A stretch of 64,000 bases of DNA, from contig LR746267.1 of NCBI GenBank assembly GCA_902729315.2, positions 8,932,924-8,996,923 of the forward strand, in the 5' to 3' direction. Origin of the DNA: Spirodela intermedia (lineage: Eukaryota; Streptophyta; Magnoliopsida; Alismatales; Araceae). The notes under the pieces are model-generated. The model was given only the letters and a program-made list of their open reading frames with translations, had not been told where the DNA came from and did no database searches. Positions 1-11,528 of this stretch are shown here, in pieces (the stretch's first letter is position 1; every line of letters starts with the position of its first letter). The position numbers and the translations under genes are program-made.

Positions 1-563
1 AAGGCTTGATTTCCGAAGCCATGACCCCCGGAAGCCAGAGGATCTGGCGGTGAAACCAGATCGTTCTGCGGGTCTTGCTGGAACACGTCGTCGCTGATGA
101 GAGAGTTGAAGAAGGACGCAAAAAGATCGTCGCTGCAGTATTCGATGTCGTTCTCGACGTACTGGTTCGTCAAAGCTCTCCCTGAAGAAGAATCGTCAAA
201 GTTCTGCCAAGCCGATCTCTGATTCAGGTCGGCCCCGTCGAAGAATTCGCAAGCGTCTTCGCGGATGTGAAGGGTGGAATTGAGGCCCCCGCCGTTCTGA
301 AACCTAGTAAGTGGTTTAGGGTTAGGGTTAGGGTTAGGGTATACGGAAGGTGCAGGTGGAGCTGGGGCATGATCCTTCTGGAACGAGGTAGAAGGGTTAT
401 CCGTGTTCAGTGGCTTGTGCGTTCTGGGATCTATTCCCTGGCTTATGAGCTTCTTGCTGAGGTGGGTATTCCAGTAGTTCTTGATCTCGTTGTCGGTGCG
501 GCCGGGGAGTCTCCCCGCGATCAGAGACCATCTGTTTTTGTTTTACAGGGTAACGATGAAAAG

Positions 564-596
<33 letters not shown>

Positions 597-958
597 AACC
601 CTAATGCAGAAGAACGAGAAATCCATGCTGACCGGTTGCCGAGGAGGCGATGCAGCCTCAGAATGAGATCCTCCTCGTCGGGTGCAATCTGGCCGCGCTT
701 GACGGAGGGTCGGAGGTAGTTCATCCACCGGAGGCGGCAGCTCTTGCCGCATCGCAGAAGCCCCGCGCGCCTGGGGAGCGTCCGCCACTTCCCCTCCCCC
801 TCACGGCGAACGAAGCTCGATAGCAGCGCATCCTCCTCTGGCGTCCATGGCCCCCTCTTCAAGCCGACCTGCGCCCGACCAGCCAGGACCTTGGGTTTCC
901 CCGACGCCGGCGCCTCCGACCACGATCCCGAAGCCGCCGCTGGTGAGGGATTCCTCAT
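1..958 (-). CDS. MYB5: R2R3-MYB transcription factor, MYB5 type (3' end off window)
   Basis: Nuclear DNA-binding regulator. The gene is read as exon 1 at 958-633, a 101-bp intron (632-532, GT-AG) and exon 2 from 531 to beyond the left edge, so the C-terminus is missing. Residues about 33-85 form R2 and about 86-135 form R3; the tryptophan-spaced helices ([20 protein letters not shown], then [20 protein letters not shown] across the splice) are clear. R3 carries the bHLH-interaction signature DLx2Rx3Lx6Lx3R, so the protein should work with bHLH and WD40 partners. The MRNP start, the lack of the usual intron in R2 and the [16 protein letters not shown] stretch after R3 resemble grape MYB5a and Arabidopsis MYB5, regulators of flavonoid, tannin, mucilage and trichome programmes. 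A PN-repeat encoded by a telomere-like hexamer follows R3. The assignment to MYB5 rather than TT2-like relatives is from memory and less certain than the family. Confidence 0.88.
315..339. repeat. Telomere-like (TTAGGG)n inside MYB5 exon 2
   Basis: One TTTAGGG followed by three TTAGGG units on the plus strand. On the coding (minus) strand the hexamer keeps frame and encodes alternating Pro-Asn downstream of the MYB domain. Confidence 0.85.
567..598. repeat. (GAA)n microsatellite in MYB5 intron
   Basis: About ten GAA units on the plus strand, CTT on the sense strand, occupying a third of the 101-bp MYB5 intron between the donor at 632 and the acceptor at 532. It gives a pyrimidine-rich stretch ahead of the acceptor. 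Confidence 0.85.
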
Positions 959-1073
959 CTTTTCTCCTCGAGCCTTTTTCTCCCTAATCTCTATCTCCTT
1001 TCCTTTTCGCTTCCTCCCGTTCTTCCTTCCCCCTCTCTCTTATGGCGAGAATTTTGGCCCCCCCGGCAGACGT

Positions 1074-1081
1074 GTATATAA
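1074..1081 (-). promoter_or_regulatory. Candidate TATA box of MYB5
   Basis: The minus strand reads TTATATAC about 116-123 bp upstream of the MYB5 start codon at 958, a usual position for a plant TATA element with a short leader. Just upstream (on the minus strand) is the long GA tract. Position and motif only; no transcript evidence. Confidence 0.45.
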
Positions 1082-1119
1082 GATTCTGGACGGAGATGGG
1101 GTGTGGTAGCTCGCTTTCG

Positions 1120-1121
<2 letters not shown>

Positions 1122-1203
<82 letters not shown>
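1122..1203. repeat. (CT)41 microsatellite upstream of MYB5
   Basis: Uninterrupted 82-bp CT repeat, GA on the MYB5 sense strand, about 165-245 bp upstream of its start codon. Such GA tracts are the class of site bound by plant BBR/BPC GAGA-binding proteins. Confidence 0.95.
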
Positions 1204-1206
<3 letters not shown>

Positions 1207-1274
1207 GTATACAACAGTTGTATGGCCACTGCTTACCCGTCCAATCCTGAGCTGTCTGCTTGTCGATGTTCTAC

Positions 1275-1317
1275 CACGTGAGCCCTGAGTTGACGTCATG
1301 GATTTCGAATTACGTCA
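1275..1317. promoter_or_regulatory. G-box plus two TGACGT-type motifs upstream of MYB5
   Basis: A perfect palindromic G-box CACGTG (1275-1280), a perfect TGACGTCA palindrome (1291-1298) and a TACGTCA half-similar site (1311-1317) lie within 43 bp, about 320-360 bp upstream of the MYB5 start. These are known core sites for bHLH and bZIP/TGA factors. Their function here is inferred from clustering and position. Confidence 0.45.
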
Positions 1318-1637
1318 TAGATAATTGCCTTTACGCTATTAAGACAATTTTTAAACTGGTCTGAGTTTGGTCTCTGTCCCTCTCTCTCTCTATCTCTCGT
1401 TCTCTTTTCTCTCAACGAGTTTCAACGATGACAACTCTCATTCCCAGGCGTCTCCGCGGCCCATGTATGTGACTGCGCAGCTTCTAGGTTTCCTTCCCAA
1501 AACCAGGGACCTTGTTGTAAGAACCATGAATATTCAATGTCTAAATATATTGGAAGAAGATTGATAATAGTGTAGGTGAATAAGGTGGAATGAAGTTTTG
1601 CTCCGTACTTCAACTACCGTTCAAAGCGGAAGTCATC

Positions 1638-1662
1638 TCCCTCTCTCTCTCTCTCTCTCTCT
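1638..1662. repeat. (CT)12 microsatellite
   Basis: Short pure CT repeat in the MYB5-PTH spacer. Confidence 0.85.
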
Positions 1663-2114
1663 GGAATTTGATCCGCGTGGCCCGATTGGATTGACCGAAT
1701 GTTCTTGATTGATCGGATTGGACTGCCTCCAGAAAGCCGTCGAAAACGGCGGAGATCTGCTGCGCTGGACGCGTCGTGCTCATTATCGTCGAGGGGGGTG
1801 TGTTGGCTGCACTGTGACGTGTCAACGGAAACAACGAGCCTGCGGTCTGCGACCGATTGAAACAGCGCTGACGGGTGGAGGTAATTTAGTGCTGACACGG
1901 ATAAACAGCGATGACAGGTCGACGGGAGCTTACTGGCGGCGACGAAGCCGCCGGAGGTCTTTGACCAGGCCTCAGGTTATCATTTGAAGTCTCAGACAGG
2001 TGTTTTCGCCAGCGCACCAGAGAGAGAGAGAGACCCTTTATCCGTGTCTAGTCCCGCTTCCCCGGATAAAAGAGAGGACAAGGGGTAGAAGCAATCGGCC
2101 ATTTCTCCGTCCGT

Positions 2115-2115
<1 letters not shown>

Positions 2116-2168
<53 letters not shown>
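2116..2168. repeat. (CT)26 microsatellite
   Basis: Pure 53-bp CT repeat in the MYB5-PTH spacer. Confidence 0.95.
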
Positions 2169-2171
<3 letters not shown>

Positions 2172-2481
2172 CGCTCTCCCCCTCTTGCTTGTTGGCTCCC
2201 TCTAGCTTCATTTAGCATCACCCTCAACGTAGGATATGAGTGAGAGAGAGACGCATCCCGTCTTCCCTCCATTCGCAGCCTCTCCTTCTTACTACATTGA
2301 CCCTCTACGATGTGGAGGTAATTTAGCCATTTTGCTTAGATATTGATCGAATAGAACAAGGATTAAATCTATCCGAGATCCAAACAAACGATCGATGCGG
2401 TTTTCAGAGCCTAAGGCCCAAGCGAAAAAATAGAAGGATTTGTATTTAGTCCAAGTGACGAGGAGGTGCGTAAACCAGCTA

Positions 2482-3079
<598 letters not shown>

Positions 3080-3760
3080 CTGTTTTCTCTCTCTATCTTC
3101 CCTCTGCCACTTTGTCGCACCGCCGCCTTGGTCGTGCGGTTGGTGGGTGAAGAGGCCATCTTGTCTCGTACGGACGTGTTCAAAAGCTTGCCAGCTCGGC
3201 GATCAGTGTCTGAACCTGCTTATTCATACGTAACAAGATAATACCAACTCCCTCTCAGATGCCATCTAATGTAGCCTAATAATCTTATGGTGCCACGTTG
3301 CCCTATTGTGCTGAGTTGGCGATGTGACTCCTCTCGGTTGGCCGCTTCGTGGCTCTGCTGGTGGGGCCAGCCGGCGTAGAAGACTGACCCAACCCGCCAA
3401 TCCCTTCTTTCCTTGCTTCTGCGTCTGTAAAGACCAGACAGCTCCCCTACAAAAAGCACTGCGCAGAATCAAACCCCAAAAAACTTGATTCTCATTCTCG
3501 ATTCCCAGATGCTCATCGGGTATCTACCATGAAGATTTCTACTTCCAAAAATAGAAAGAATCATCAGAAATTCATACAAGGAGCAAAACAGTAGAGACTA
3601 ACACCAAAAAATTCATTATTTCATAATTATTCTTATTAAAAACTATATGTGGCATCCAAAAGAAGGAGAGATCGCCCATTGGGTTGCACAGTCACCAGCA
3701 TTCTCATCTATTCTTCAGATGATTACACTATCATCAGCCCCAGACCGCCACACACCCCAT

Positions 3761-3800
3761 ATAAAATAAAATAAAATAAAATAAAATAAAATAATAAAAA
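3761..3800. repeat. (AAAAT)n pentanucleotide in PTH 3' flank
   Basis: About seven ATAAA units immediately 3' of the PTH stop codon (stop at 3822-3824, minus strand), so in its probable 3' untranslated region. Confidence 0.85.
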
Positions 3801-3821
3801 TGTAAAATATGAAGGCTGGAG

Positions 3822-6800
3822 CTACTGTGGCAAAGTCTTCGGTCTCAAGTGTTTGTACTTCTGCTCCATGTTGGCAGATCTTGAGCTCTCTGTCAGCCCC
3901 TCCTGTATAATGGCCTTCAGTATTCCGACACCTTCCTTCAACGCTGCATCGATCTAATCCCATAAAATATCCATCACATGAAAATAAGACGATGGCAGGG
4001 GAAGCCATGGGTAAATTTTTTGTCTATAAATTTTCTATACATTGCAAGAGAATAAGATGAGAAGCAACAGTCTGAAAAGCTTCTAGACTCACCCGATTAC
4101 GTGCAGTGGCATTGAATGTTTGGAGAACGAAGGCCTTTGGATCCATTTGGCCTGGCGGTCGACCAATACCTTCGACATTTTAAATGTTCATCTTATCAAA
4201 CTAGTTCCACAGAGATATTATATGGAAAAAAAACTGGGTACTTGCAAACCAACCGATTCTCAAACGTCCAAATTCTTTGTTACCGCGAAAATGATGAATG
4301 ACATTCTTCAACCTAGTAAAAGCGCATGTACGTTATAAATGGAAGCTTATTTAAGCAACACAATGTTCATCAATGAACGGCACCTGAATTACTTGAAATA
4401 CAGTGGCTGAAAATAAAATAAAATAAACTATAAGAAATGTTTTACATTTAGGAGATATAAAACCCTCACAATTCTTCTACAAAACCAAGTTGTCCCCATC
4501 AAAATGACTCGTGACCATCTTTCATGATACCATCCAGTGTGACAATGTAACCATGTAACCACATGAGAATTAAATCAGCGAGCAACAGATAACCTACCAA
4601 GTTTAAAACACTCGGGAATTAACGTTAAAACTCAATCTGTTTCCCTCAGGAAGCTAAAGGAATTGAATTTTTCGGGTTGCTTGGTCTTAAAGAGGTCAAG
4701 CAGAATGAGTTGTCTCATGCAGGGAGGTTGGTCTGTCAGAAAGACCCAATTCTACACGGAGGAAAGAAAAGGTTGCAACATTGGATTATGATTGCAGTAC
4801 CCGTTATGACATCCATGGCCACCTCCTAGTTGTAAACGGAGCACTCCACATGGCAAGCTCATGTCATCAAATATCTACAATTTGAAAGGAAATGTGTTTA
4901 AACTTTAAGAACCCAATATGGTTGAAAGAAAATGATGGAATATTCAGCATGAGAAGTGAGCATTACTAAAACAACACGATCCAGCTGAAGCTTGTAGTAT
5001 GCCGCAAGTGGTCCAGCCTGGAATTAAGACAAGCAGGCAAGTAAATACAAAATTCATACGAAAAAATTAAGACAAATGAATTATTAAGCAAACACAATAT
5101 TGATGGGCTATGACGATTTTTAACAATAATGATGAAGGTTGTCCTAAAATTAACTAATACCTATAATCTGGACTTCTACAAGGCACACTGCAGAAATTGC
5201 ATGCTGTCATCGCCATGGAACCAGCAACCAATTTTTGAACCTCAAATTACATACGTTCAGCTTCACAACGCCACAGAAGTAATATTGAAGAAAATACTGC
5301 AACCCGGGTAACTACAATTCAATATTAGTTGAAATGCCAACCTTTGGCTTACTCTAGGTATTGGCTTCTAGTTGAAATCATGTAAAAATTTCGGAATCCA
5401 AACGACCGTTAGTTAATTAAAGCAAAAAAGAGTCTTCATAAGTAAATAGACCTTTCCAATTCCATCCCCAAATCATCCCATTCTTCCTTAACCAATGAAT
5501 TTTTTTTGGCTACGACTTTCCAAAAACTTTCTTAGGCTTTAAATCAAGTGTCCACCATGCCTCTCGAGCCAGTCTTGTACGCTTTAGCATTTAAAACATA
5601 ATTCACTGCAGAAGGACATTAAGAGCATAGCACATACCTAATAATCAACAGATATTTATCTTGTACCACTCTGATCATGGCTGATGTAATGTATCAGTAC
5701 ATACATCTATAGTACGTCTTTAGAAAGCAAAAATCTACTTCCCATCCCAACAAAAAAAAAAATAATTGATTCCTAATGTTCTTAAACTTAAAAATACTTC
5801 TCAATCTTATATTCCCCACAGAAGTATTAACTTAATTTTAGACCAACCTGATCCAGCCCCAGACTCAAACAGTCAAGAAAATAAATAACGTGAAAGCCCA
5901 TTCAACCCAATTAGACATTGTGCATTATTAGTTTAGAGGGTCAGGTCAGACAAAGTCACCCATAGCTTCAATAAGTTTATAGTACCGGTTCAATTTCCAT
6001 ACCTAGGTCCTAATCTGAACCCGACCATCTTGGCCACTAATTGCATCTTTAAATTGTTGGCATAATCCATGTGTACTCTAAAAAGCAAGCAGCTGACTAA
6101 TCATTTAAAGAAGGTGATTACTGGAATCTTTTTTTTCGTATCCTTTTCAGCAAGAAAATATCATACCAAAATGATTGACCGGGCTAATCATCCAAGGACG
6201 AATGCATACTGGGCAGCCATTTTTTATCAAGGGAATACTCTCAAGAGTAAGTCATACCAAAATGTTAAAAATTCACAAGTAAACTATTAGGTGATCTGAT
6301 CTCTAGCATTTCATTATAAGACACCATAACACTCGCAGTTATGCTTCCTTGAACTAATGAATTTAGCCTTCTGCTTCACTTAGCTAGATAAATATTCAGA
6401 TTAAGTACTTACAGATTCACCGCTCAGATTCATGTAAGTCTGTGGTTTTGCGAGAAAAACCGGACTGCCATCCACCAACCCTGAGAAAAGGGAAGTAAAG
6501 AAGAACGGGAGAACCGAATGAATCAGAGTAATGTTCGTATAAAAAGGTACCTCAGACGTCCAAGAGGGTAAAGAAAGGAACGAGCGATTAGCTACCTTGG
6601 CCGAAGAGAGCCTTGCAGTGGACAGACGACATAGATATGCCCACGGATTGCGCAAAAGAGTCGATCATCTCGAAACCGACCTGCCATAGCAAACGTACGA
6701 GTGAGCAGAAGAACCGAATTGGAAATAAGATGGAAGAAAACTCAAGAGGTAAAGAGGGCTACGTTGTGTCTGGTGGACCGGAACTTCTCGCCTGGATTAC

Positions 6801-6945
6801 CGAGGCCAACGAAAAGCCAGGGCCTGGGACTAGTCGAAGGAGGACAGGGCGAGTCCCTGGAAGAAGCAAAGCCCATGGCCGTGTTGAAACAACGCCTGGC
6901 GATCCCCGCTCGTGGCGCAACTTGCCGCAGCAGGGTCTTCATCAT
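3822..6945 (-). CDS. PTH: Peptidyl-tRNA hydrolase, organellar (8 exons)
   Basis: Cleaves peptidyl-tRNA released by stalled ribosomes so the tRNA can be reused; bacterial Pth family, in plants sent to plastids or mitochondria. Exons (minus): 6945-6763, 6680-6596, 6480-6413, 5017-4967, 4874-4801, 4312-4254, 4169-4093, 3953-3822; all junctions are GT-AG and keep frame, giving 242 aa. The first ~42 residues are an Arg/Ser/Pro-rich targeting sequence. Family motifs are present: FVGLGNPG (Asn50), TRHNVGF (His60), [10 protein letters not shown] (Asn107), DDMSLP (Asp133) and GGGHGCHNG (Asn153), matching the catalytic and substrate-binding Asn, His and Asp of E. coli Pth. Start chosen at the first Met of MMKTLLRQ; an in-frame ATG at 7041 would add 32 residues. 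The 1.4-kb intron 3 (6412-5018) holds no recognised gene. Confidence 0.93.
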
Positions 6946-7066
6946 CCCGCTCCCCCCCCGGAGCAGAGCTGGTGGTCTGTTACCGCGTCCACCCGGTTCC
7001 ACTTGGGCTCTTACATCTTTTCTAAAGGCTATTGTTGACATTTTATTAACTTTGAAGGGTACGTTA

Positions 7067-7103
7067 GATGATGATGATGATAATAATAATAATAATAATA
7101 ATA
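7067..7103. repeat. (GAT)n-(AAT)n compound microsatellite
   Basis: About four GAT followed by about eight AAT units, 120-160 bp upstream of the chosen PTH start (minus strand). Confidence 0.9.
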
Positions 7104-8995
7104 CTGGGCATTATATTCGGGAAGTGTTGTCTTAAGAGGACGTAAATATCCCTTATTTGAAAATATGTCAGTAAATTTCCCTTATTTAAAAAATTAGTTA
7201 GATTAGTTGGCTTCGGCTCCCCATTTTCAGTCGAAATATGTGCAAAATAAATGGCAGTAAATACAAAATCACCCATTATAACGAAATAATTTCTTATAAT
7301 ATTCAGTAAATACTAAACTAACTACACCAACCTCTAAACCATATTTATTATATATTAGTTTCAATGAGGTACCAACTAGCCATTTACAATAATTTGGCTG
7401 CATTAACTTACTAGACCTTTTAAATATTACTCAATTGCAATCTTGTCTAAAACTAATACATGCAACTTGATTATATGAAAAACCTTGGTTTCTTTGAGAG
7501 ATTGGTCATTAGTACCTTCTAAGGATTTATTTTTTTGCCTTTTTTGGAAGCATATGTTTTAAAAAACATATTCTTTCTAAAACTTTATTTTCCAAAAAAT
7601 TTACATGATTATTTAAAAAGATTGGTGTGGTAAAAGTTATGAGTGTCAACACCTTCTGGATACAAAGTCAACACTAATTTGGGTTCACTCTCAATTTATA
7701 AAGATAAATTTGTGTTTTCTACTTTCCATTCTGCTAGCATATTCAACATGTCTTAGTTAACGTGTTGATGTTGATCTTGACCTTTCATTTACTATCAAGA
7801 GTCAACACATGCATGTGTTTTCTAGTTTTTCTCATATAAGTGACAATTCTAAAGCTTGTCTTCATATCTTTTATGCTTTTGTTGTTTTCTCAATATTTGC
7901 CCATTACTTTGTTGACTTCTATTTTCTTCTTAAGAGTTGACAATCATAACTCAAGAGTCAACTTATGTCTCATTTCTTTGATTTTAGTCTTGAGGATCAT
8001 TAATTTAGTTCAAGGATAGAGGCCGCACTCTTGGTTCAAACTTGTATATTTTTAGGTAATTAATGTTATGTTTCTTACACCCAATTTTTGGGTATTTTAA
8101 AATCATAAACCTTTACTTCAATGTCCTAAAATCAATGCCAAAGATAATCACAAATTTCTGTAAATATTAAGATTTATTTTAATCATCAAAGTCTTATTTT
8201 TAGGCTCAATAGTCTGAATACCTCTTGAGTAAGTATTTTAAACGACAAGAATACCTCATATTGTAAAAAAAAACCATTTTCTTGATATTAATGTTTATAT
8301 AACTTAAACATATATTTTTAATAAATTTTAAAGAATATTAATTTTTGGTAATATGCTATCAAGTAACAAATACTATATTAAACTAATCTAAGGTTTTGAA
8401 GAATATTAATATCAAAACATCTTACCCTTATGATGCACAAAATATTTTAAGCTTCTTACAATTTATATGACTTCAACCATTTGATGTTCAACTATTTCAA
8501 CCACATAATATTTTACATGTTTGAAAATAGAATAATTAATCCTTCAAACACAATAGATGCCAAGCATTAGAAAAACTACATATATGAATAAGAAAATTTA
8601 AATGATACTCATAAGTTGTCAATTCAATAATTACCTTAGAGAAAATATTCTCAAATGATATATAAATCAAATAAATTATCTCAATAGTCATTTATACTCT
8701 TCCAATACATCAATTGATAAGTTATTTAAATATGTAGTAAAATAAAGTTATTGGGTAAGTCCATATCATCTATTGTAGCATATTTTTTAAAATCAAACTA
8801 AAGTTATAAATGTAACTTCACTAGCATTAAATAATTTAGTTGACACAATCTCCAATCTAATAAATTTATTGAATTCATTCATATTGTATGTATAACTCAA
8901 CTCTGTAACCATTGAGTTTTAGAACCCAAAATAAGTTCTGAAATTAATAAAAACTTCTTACACCAAAACTCACCGTCCACATTCTTTAATTAAAA

Positions 8996-9440
8996 AAATA
9001 GTATATTACATCAAGGTAAATATTTTAATTTCTAAAGTTTACATTGCAAAATATCATAATATATTGAAGTTGTTATTTCAGTATGTGACAAGTTATATTG
9101 TGAACTAATATAGCACATTAATCCTAATGTGTTAGCATATCATAAGTTACATTGCAAACTAATTATATACATCAAGCTTAATATCTCAATACATGGAAAT
9201 TATATTGCAAAACATGTGTCAAATTGGATAGTGATACATAAATAATGCAATAAAACAAGCAAGATATTTGAATACATTAGATTTAGAATGTGAAATAGCG
9301 GAGTACATGGAATATGTCTATCTTTGATGAAATACAAGCATCAACTCATTACTCAAGCTTGATAATTTAATAAATAAGAATTATATTTTTGAATAATATA
9401 GTATATGAAGCACGATATCTTAGTATATAGCATTTACACC
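8996..9440. repeat. Degenerate ~55-bp AT-rich repeat units
   Basis: Six or seven loosely similar units, each of the form ATCAAGcTTAATATcTcA, then TAcATggaA, then TTAcATTGCAAAact. Clear examples are near 9001-9055, 9056-9115, 9125-9168 and 9169-9222. Similarity was judged by eye and boundaries are approximate. Confidence 0.4.
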
Positions 9441-11528
9441 ACTATAAATCAATATTTAAAGTTGAATATTCTTACTTAGATTCTATATTGCATTTACATC
9501 TAGCATAATAACAAATATGCTTACACTTTTGAATCATGCAATAGTATGAGACAAACACTATAATCTATCTACATAATAATCGTACACCAATCTAGAACTT
9601 AAAATAGAAAAACTATAATGTTTTAACAAAGTGAAAGCCATCATTTAATGTTTACAAATCATCATTGGAACAATTAAAAATGTGGTTCTAATGAGTAATG
9701 AATACCAAATAGTCAAAGCAAGCTTTCAATAAATATGAGAAAAAATTGAAATTAAAAACTTGTGATAAGAAAGAGGCAACAAGAAAGTCGGCATGGAAAA
9801 CTCAATCAAAAGGGTCAAGTAGTGAGATCTTCTAAAATAATTATACACTTTGGTAATGACAAGTGAATGCTATCAAGCTGAATCTCCAATAATGTTTCAA
9901 GATGTTGAAGAGGCAAGAAGAATTTATTTAAAATCATGAATTAAAGGTCAATGAAAGCTTTAAAACCAACAATTAGAATATTTAATTAGGCATCTTAATG
10001 TTATTTGACTCATGGTGGTGGAAAGGACATCAATAGTAGCAACTACTAGTATGCACTTATATTTATCGAGGTGAATATTGAATGCCAAAACTAATCCCAA
10101 AATTCTACACTTTGGCCACTTAAAATAATTAATTTATAAGTGATTTAGAGTTCAACTATTGTACTATCTATAGATAGTAGAATCTACTAAATATATCTTT
10201 AATAAGCTACAATAGTTGAATCATTGCAAATTGTATGTCTCTCTTTCATAATCACATTCATGATCTATAGAGAGTCAACTCATTTGAAGTGCATTGCCTT
10301 CAAGCAAATTCATTGGATCTAATAGTAAGTTCATATACCTTTATACGTCATAAAAATGTTAACTTTAATTTATGTTTTGATATTGGTTAAGATGACCCTC
10401 TGTTTTTCAATAGAAAGAGGAATGCCTAGAGAGTTGGGTGGGTATGTTGTGGGAGAGGGGAGTGAGTATACTACACATGTCAACTAGGGGGAGCAAATAG
10501 GTTGGCTAATGTTTATACTTCTAAACTCATTAATATTAATAATGTATGAAGTAATGTTTAGTAATAAGTACAGATCTTCATGATATATATGTAATCTAAC
10601 TTTTGAAAATATTGTTTCTGTTTGTATTGGTGGAATTATTGAACGATGGGTCCCTTTTGCAACTTTTCAATAACTTTCCACAAAGTTTTACCCTCATATT
10701 TGTGTCCCTAAAATATGGGGTATGAACCAAAGTTTGCTAGAAGCAAAGTTTTTTAGATAGTGTTTGTATTATCCACTTAATCCGGAAGCTGAAGTAAAAA
10801 TAAATATATATTATGAAAAACTTAATGAGTTATTATTGTCATCAACTAAGCCCTCAAACCATTAATATGGCCATTTACTATGCAAAATTATAAGCCAAAA
10901 ATTAATATTAAGGGAATGTTATTTACTATTTTACTTGATATGGGAATATCAAGTAATCCAAAATTATGGGCTCTATTTTTATTAGATTTAAATGGCCAAT
11001 GAACTAATCATATATGTATAATTAGGTATTCAATAACCAATGGGGCATAAAAAATAGAAAATTATTATTATTATTATTTACCTACGGCGGGTCCAAAAAT
11101 TCAAATAATACTGATGCGGGAGCTAAAGGTTAAAACCTTGCAAAATAGACCTGTTTTTGGAGATAATATTAGTATTGTTGTCGAGCAACCCTTTAAATTC
11201 ATATATTTAATTGGTTATTTTAAGATAGGTTTTGTTGCGTAGTTAGTGGGGGGTAAGGATGAATATATAATTCACGGATGGATAGTGACAAGAATGTCAA
11301 AACGGAAAGATTATGGGAATATAGAATAAAATATAATACAGGTTAATGTTACGGTTAAGAATAAGAACAATTCAAAAGAAAAACCCCGTCAGAGCATCCT
11401 TCCTGCTGCGGCAGCGCCCCCTCGTCGTCGTCTTCCCGTCGCAGTCGCCTTCGCCAGCGACCAACCGCCCCCGCCGCCTCGTTAACCTAATCCTTCCTGA
11501 TAGGGGCCGCTGGTCGACGGCGAGAACG

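Larger units (their letters stand above)
6946..11528. other. AT-rich spacer between divergent PTH and importin-5 genes
   Basis: About 4.6 kb with no supported gene. From roughly 7100 to 11300 it is strongly AT-rich with no coding frame of note and with degenerate short repeats near 9.0-9.4 kb. The first ~100 bp belong to the PTH 5' flank and the last ~180 bp, suddenly GC-rich, are the probable importin-5 leader. It may be an old, decayed mobile-element insertion, but no terminal repeats or protein remnants were recognised. Confidence 0.7.

Noticed and set aside
6946-7041. Upstream in-frame ATG for PTH
   Set aside because: The added Gly/Pro/Arg segment is not needed for targeting and looks like leader. 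It remains possible, so it is noted in the gene entry.
11346-11528. In-frame upstream ATG giving importin-5 61 more residues
   Set aside because: The extra residues are basic and low in conservation, and the family begins at the MEQQ-type start; treated as leader.
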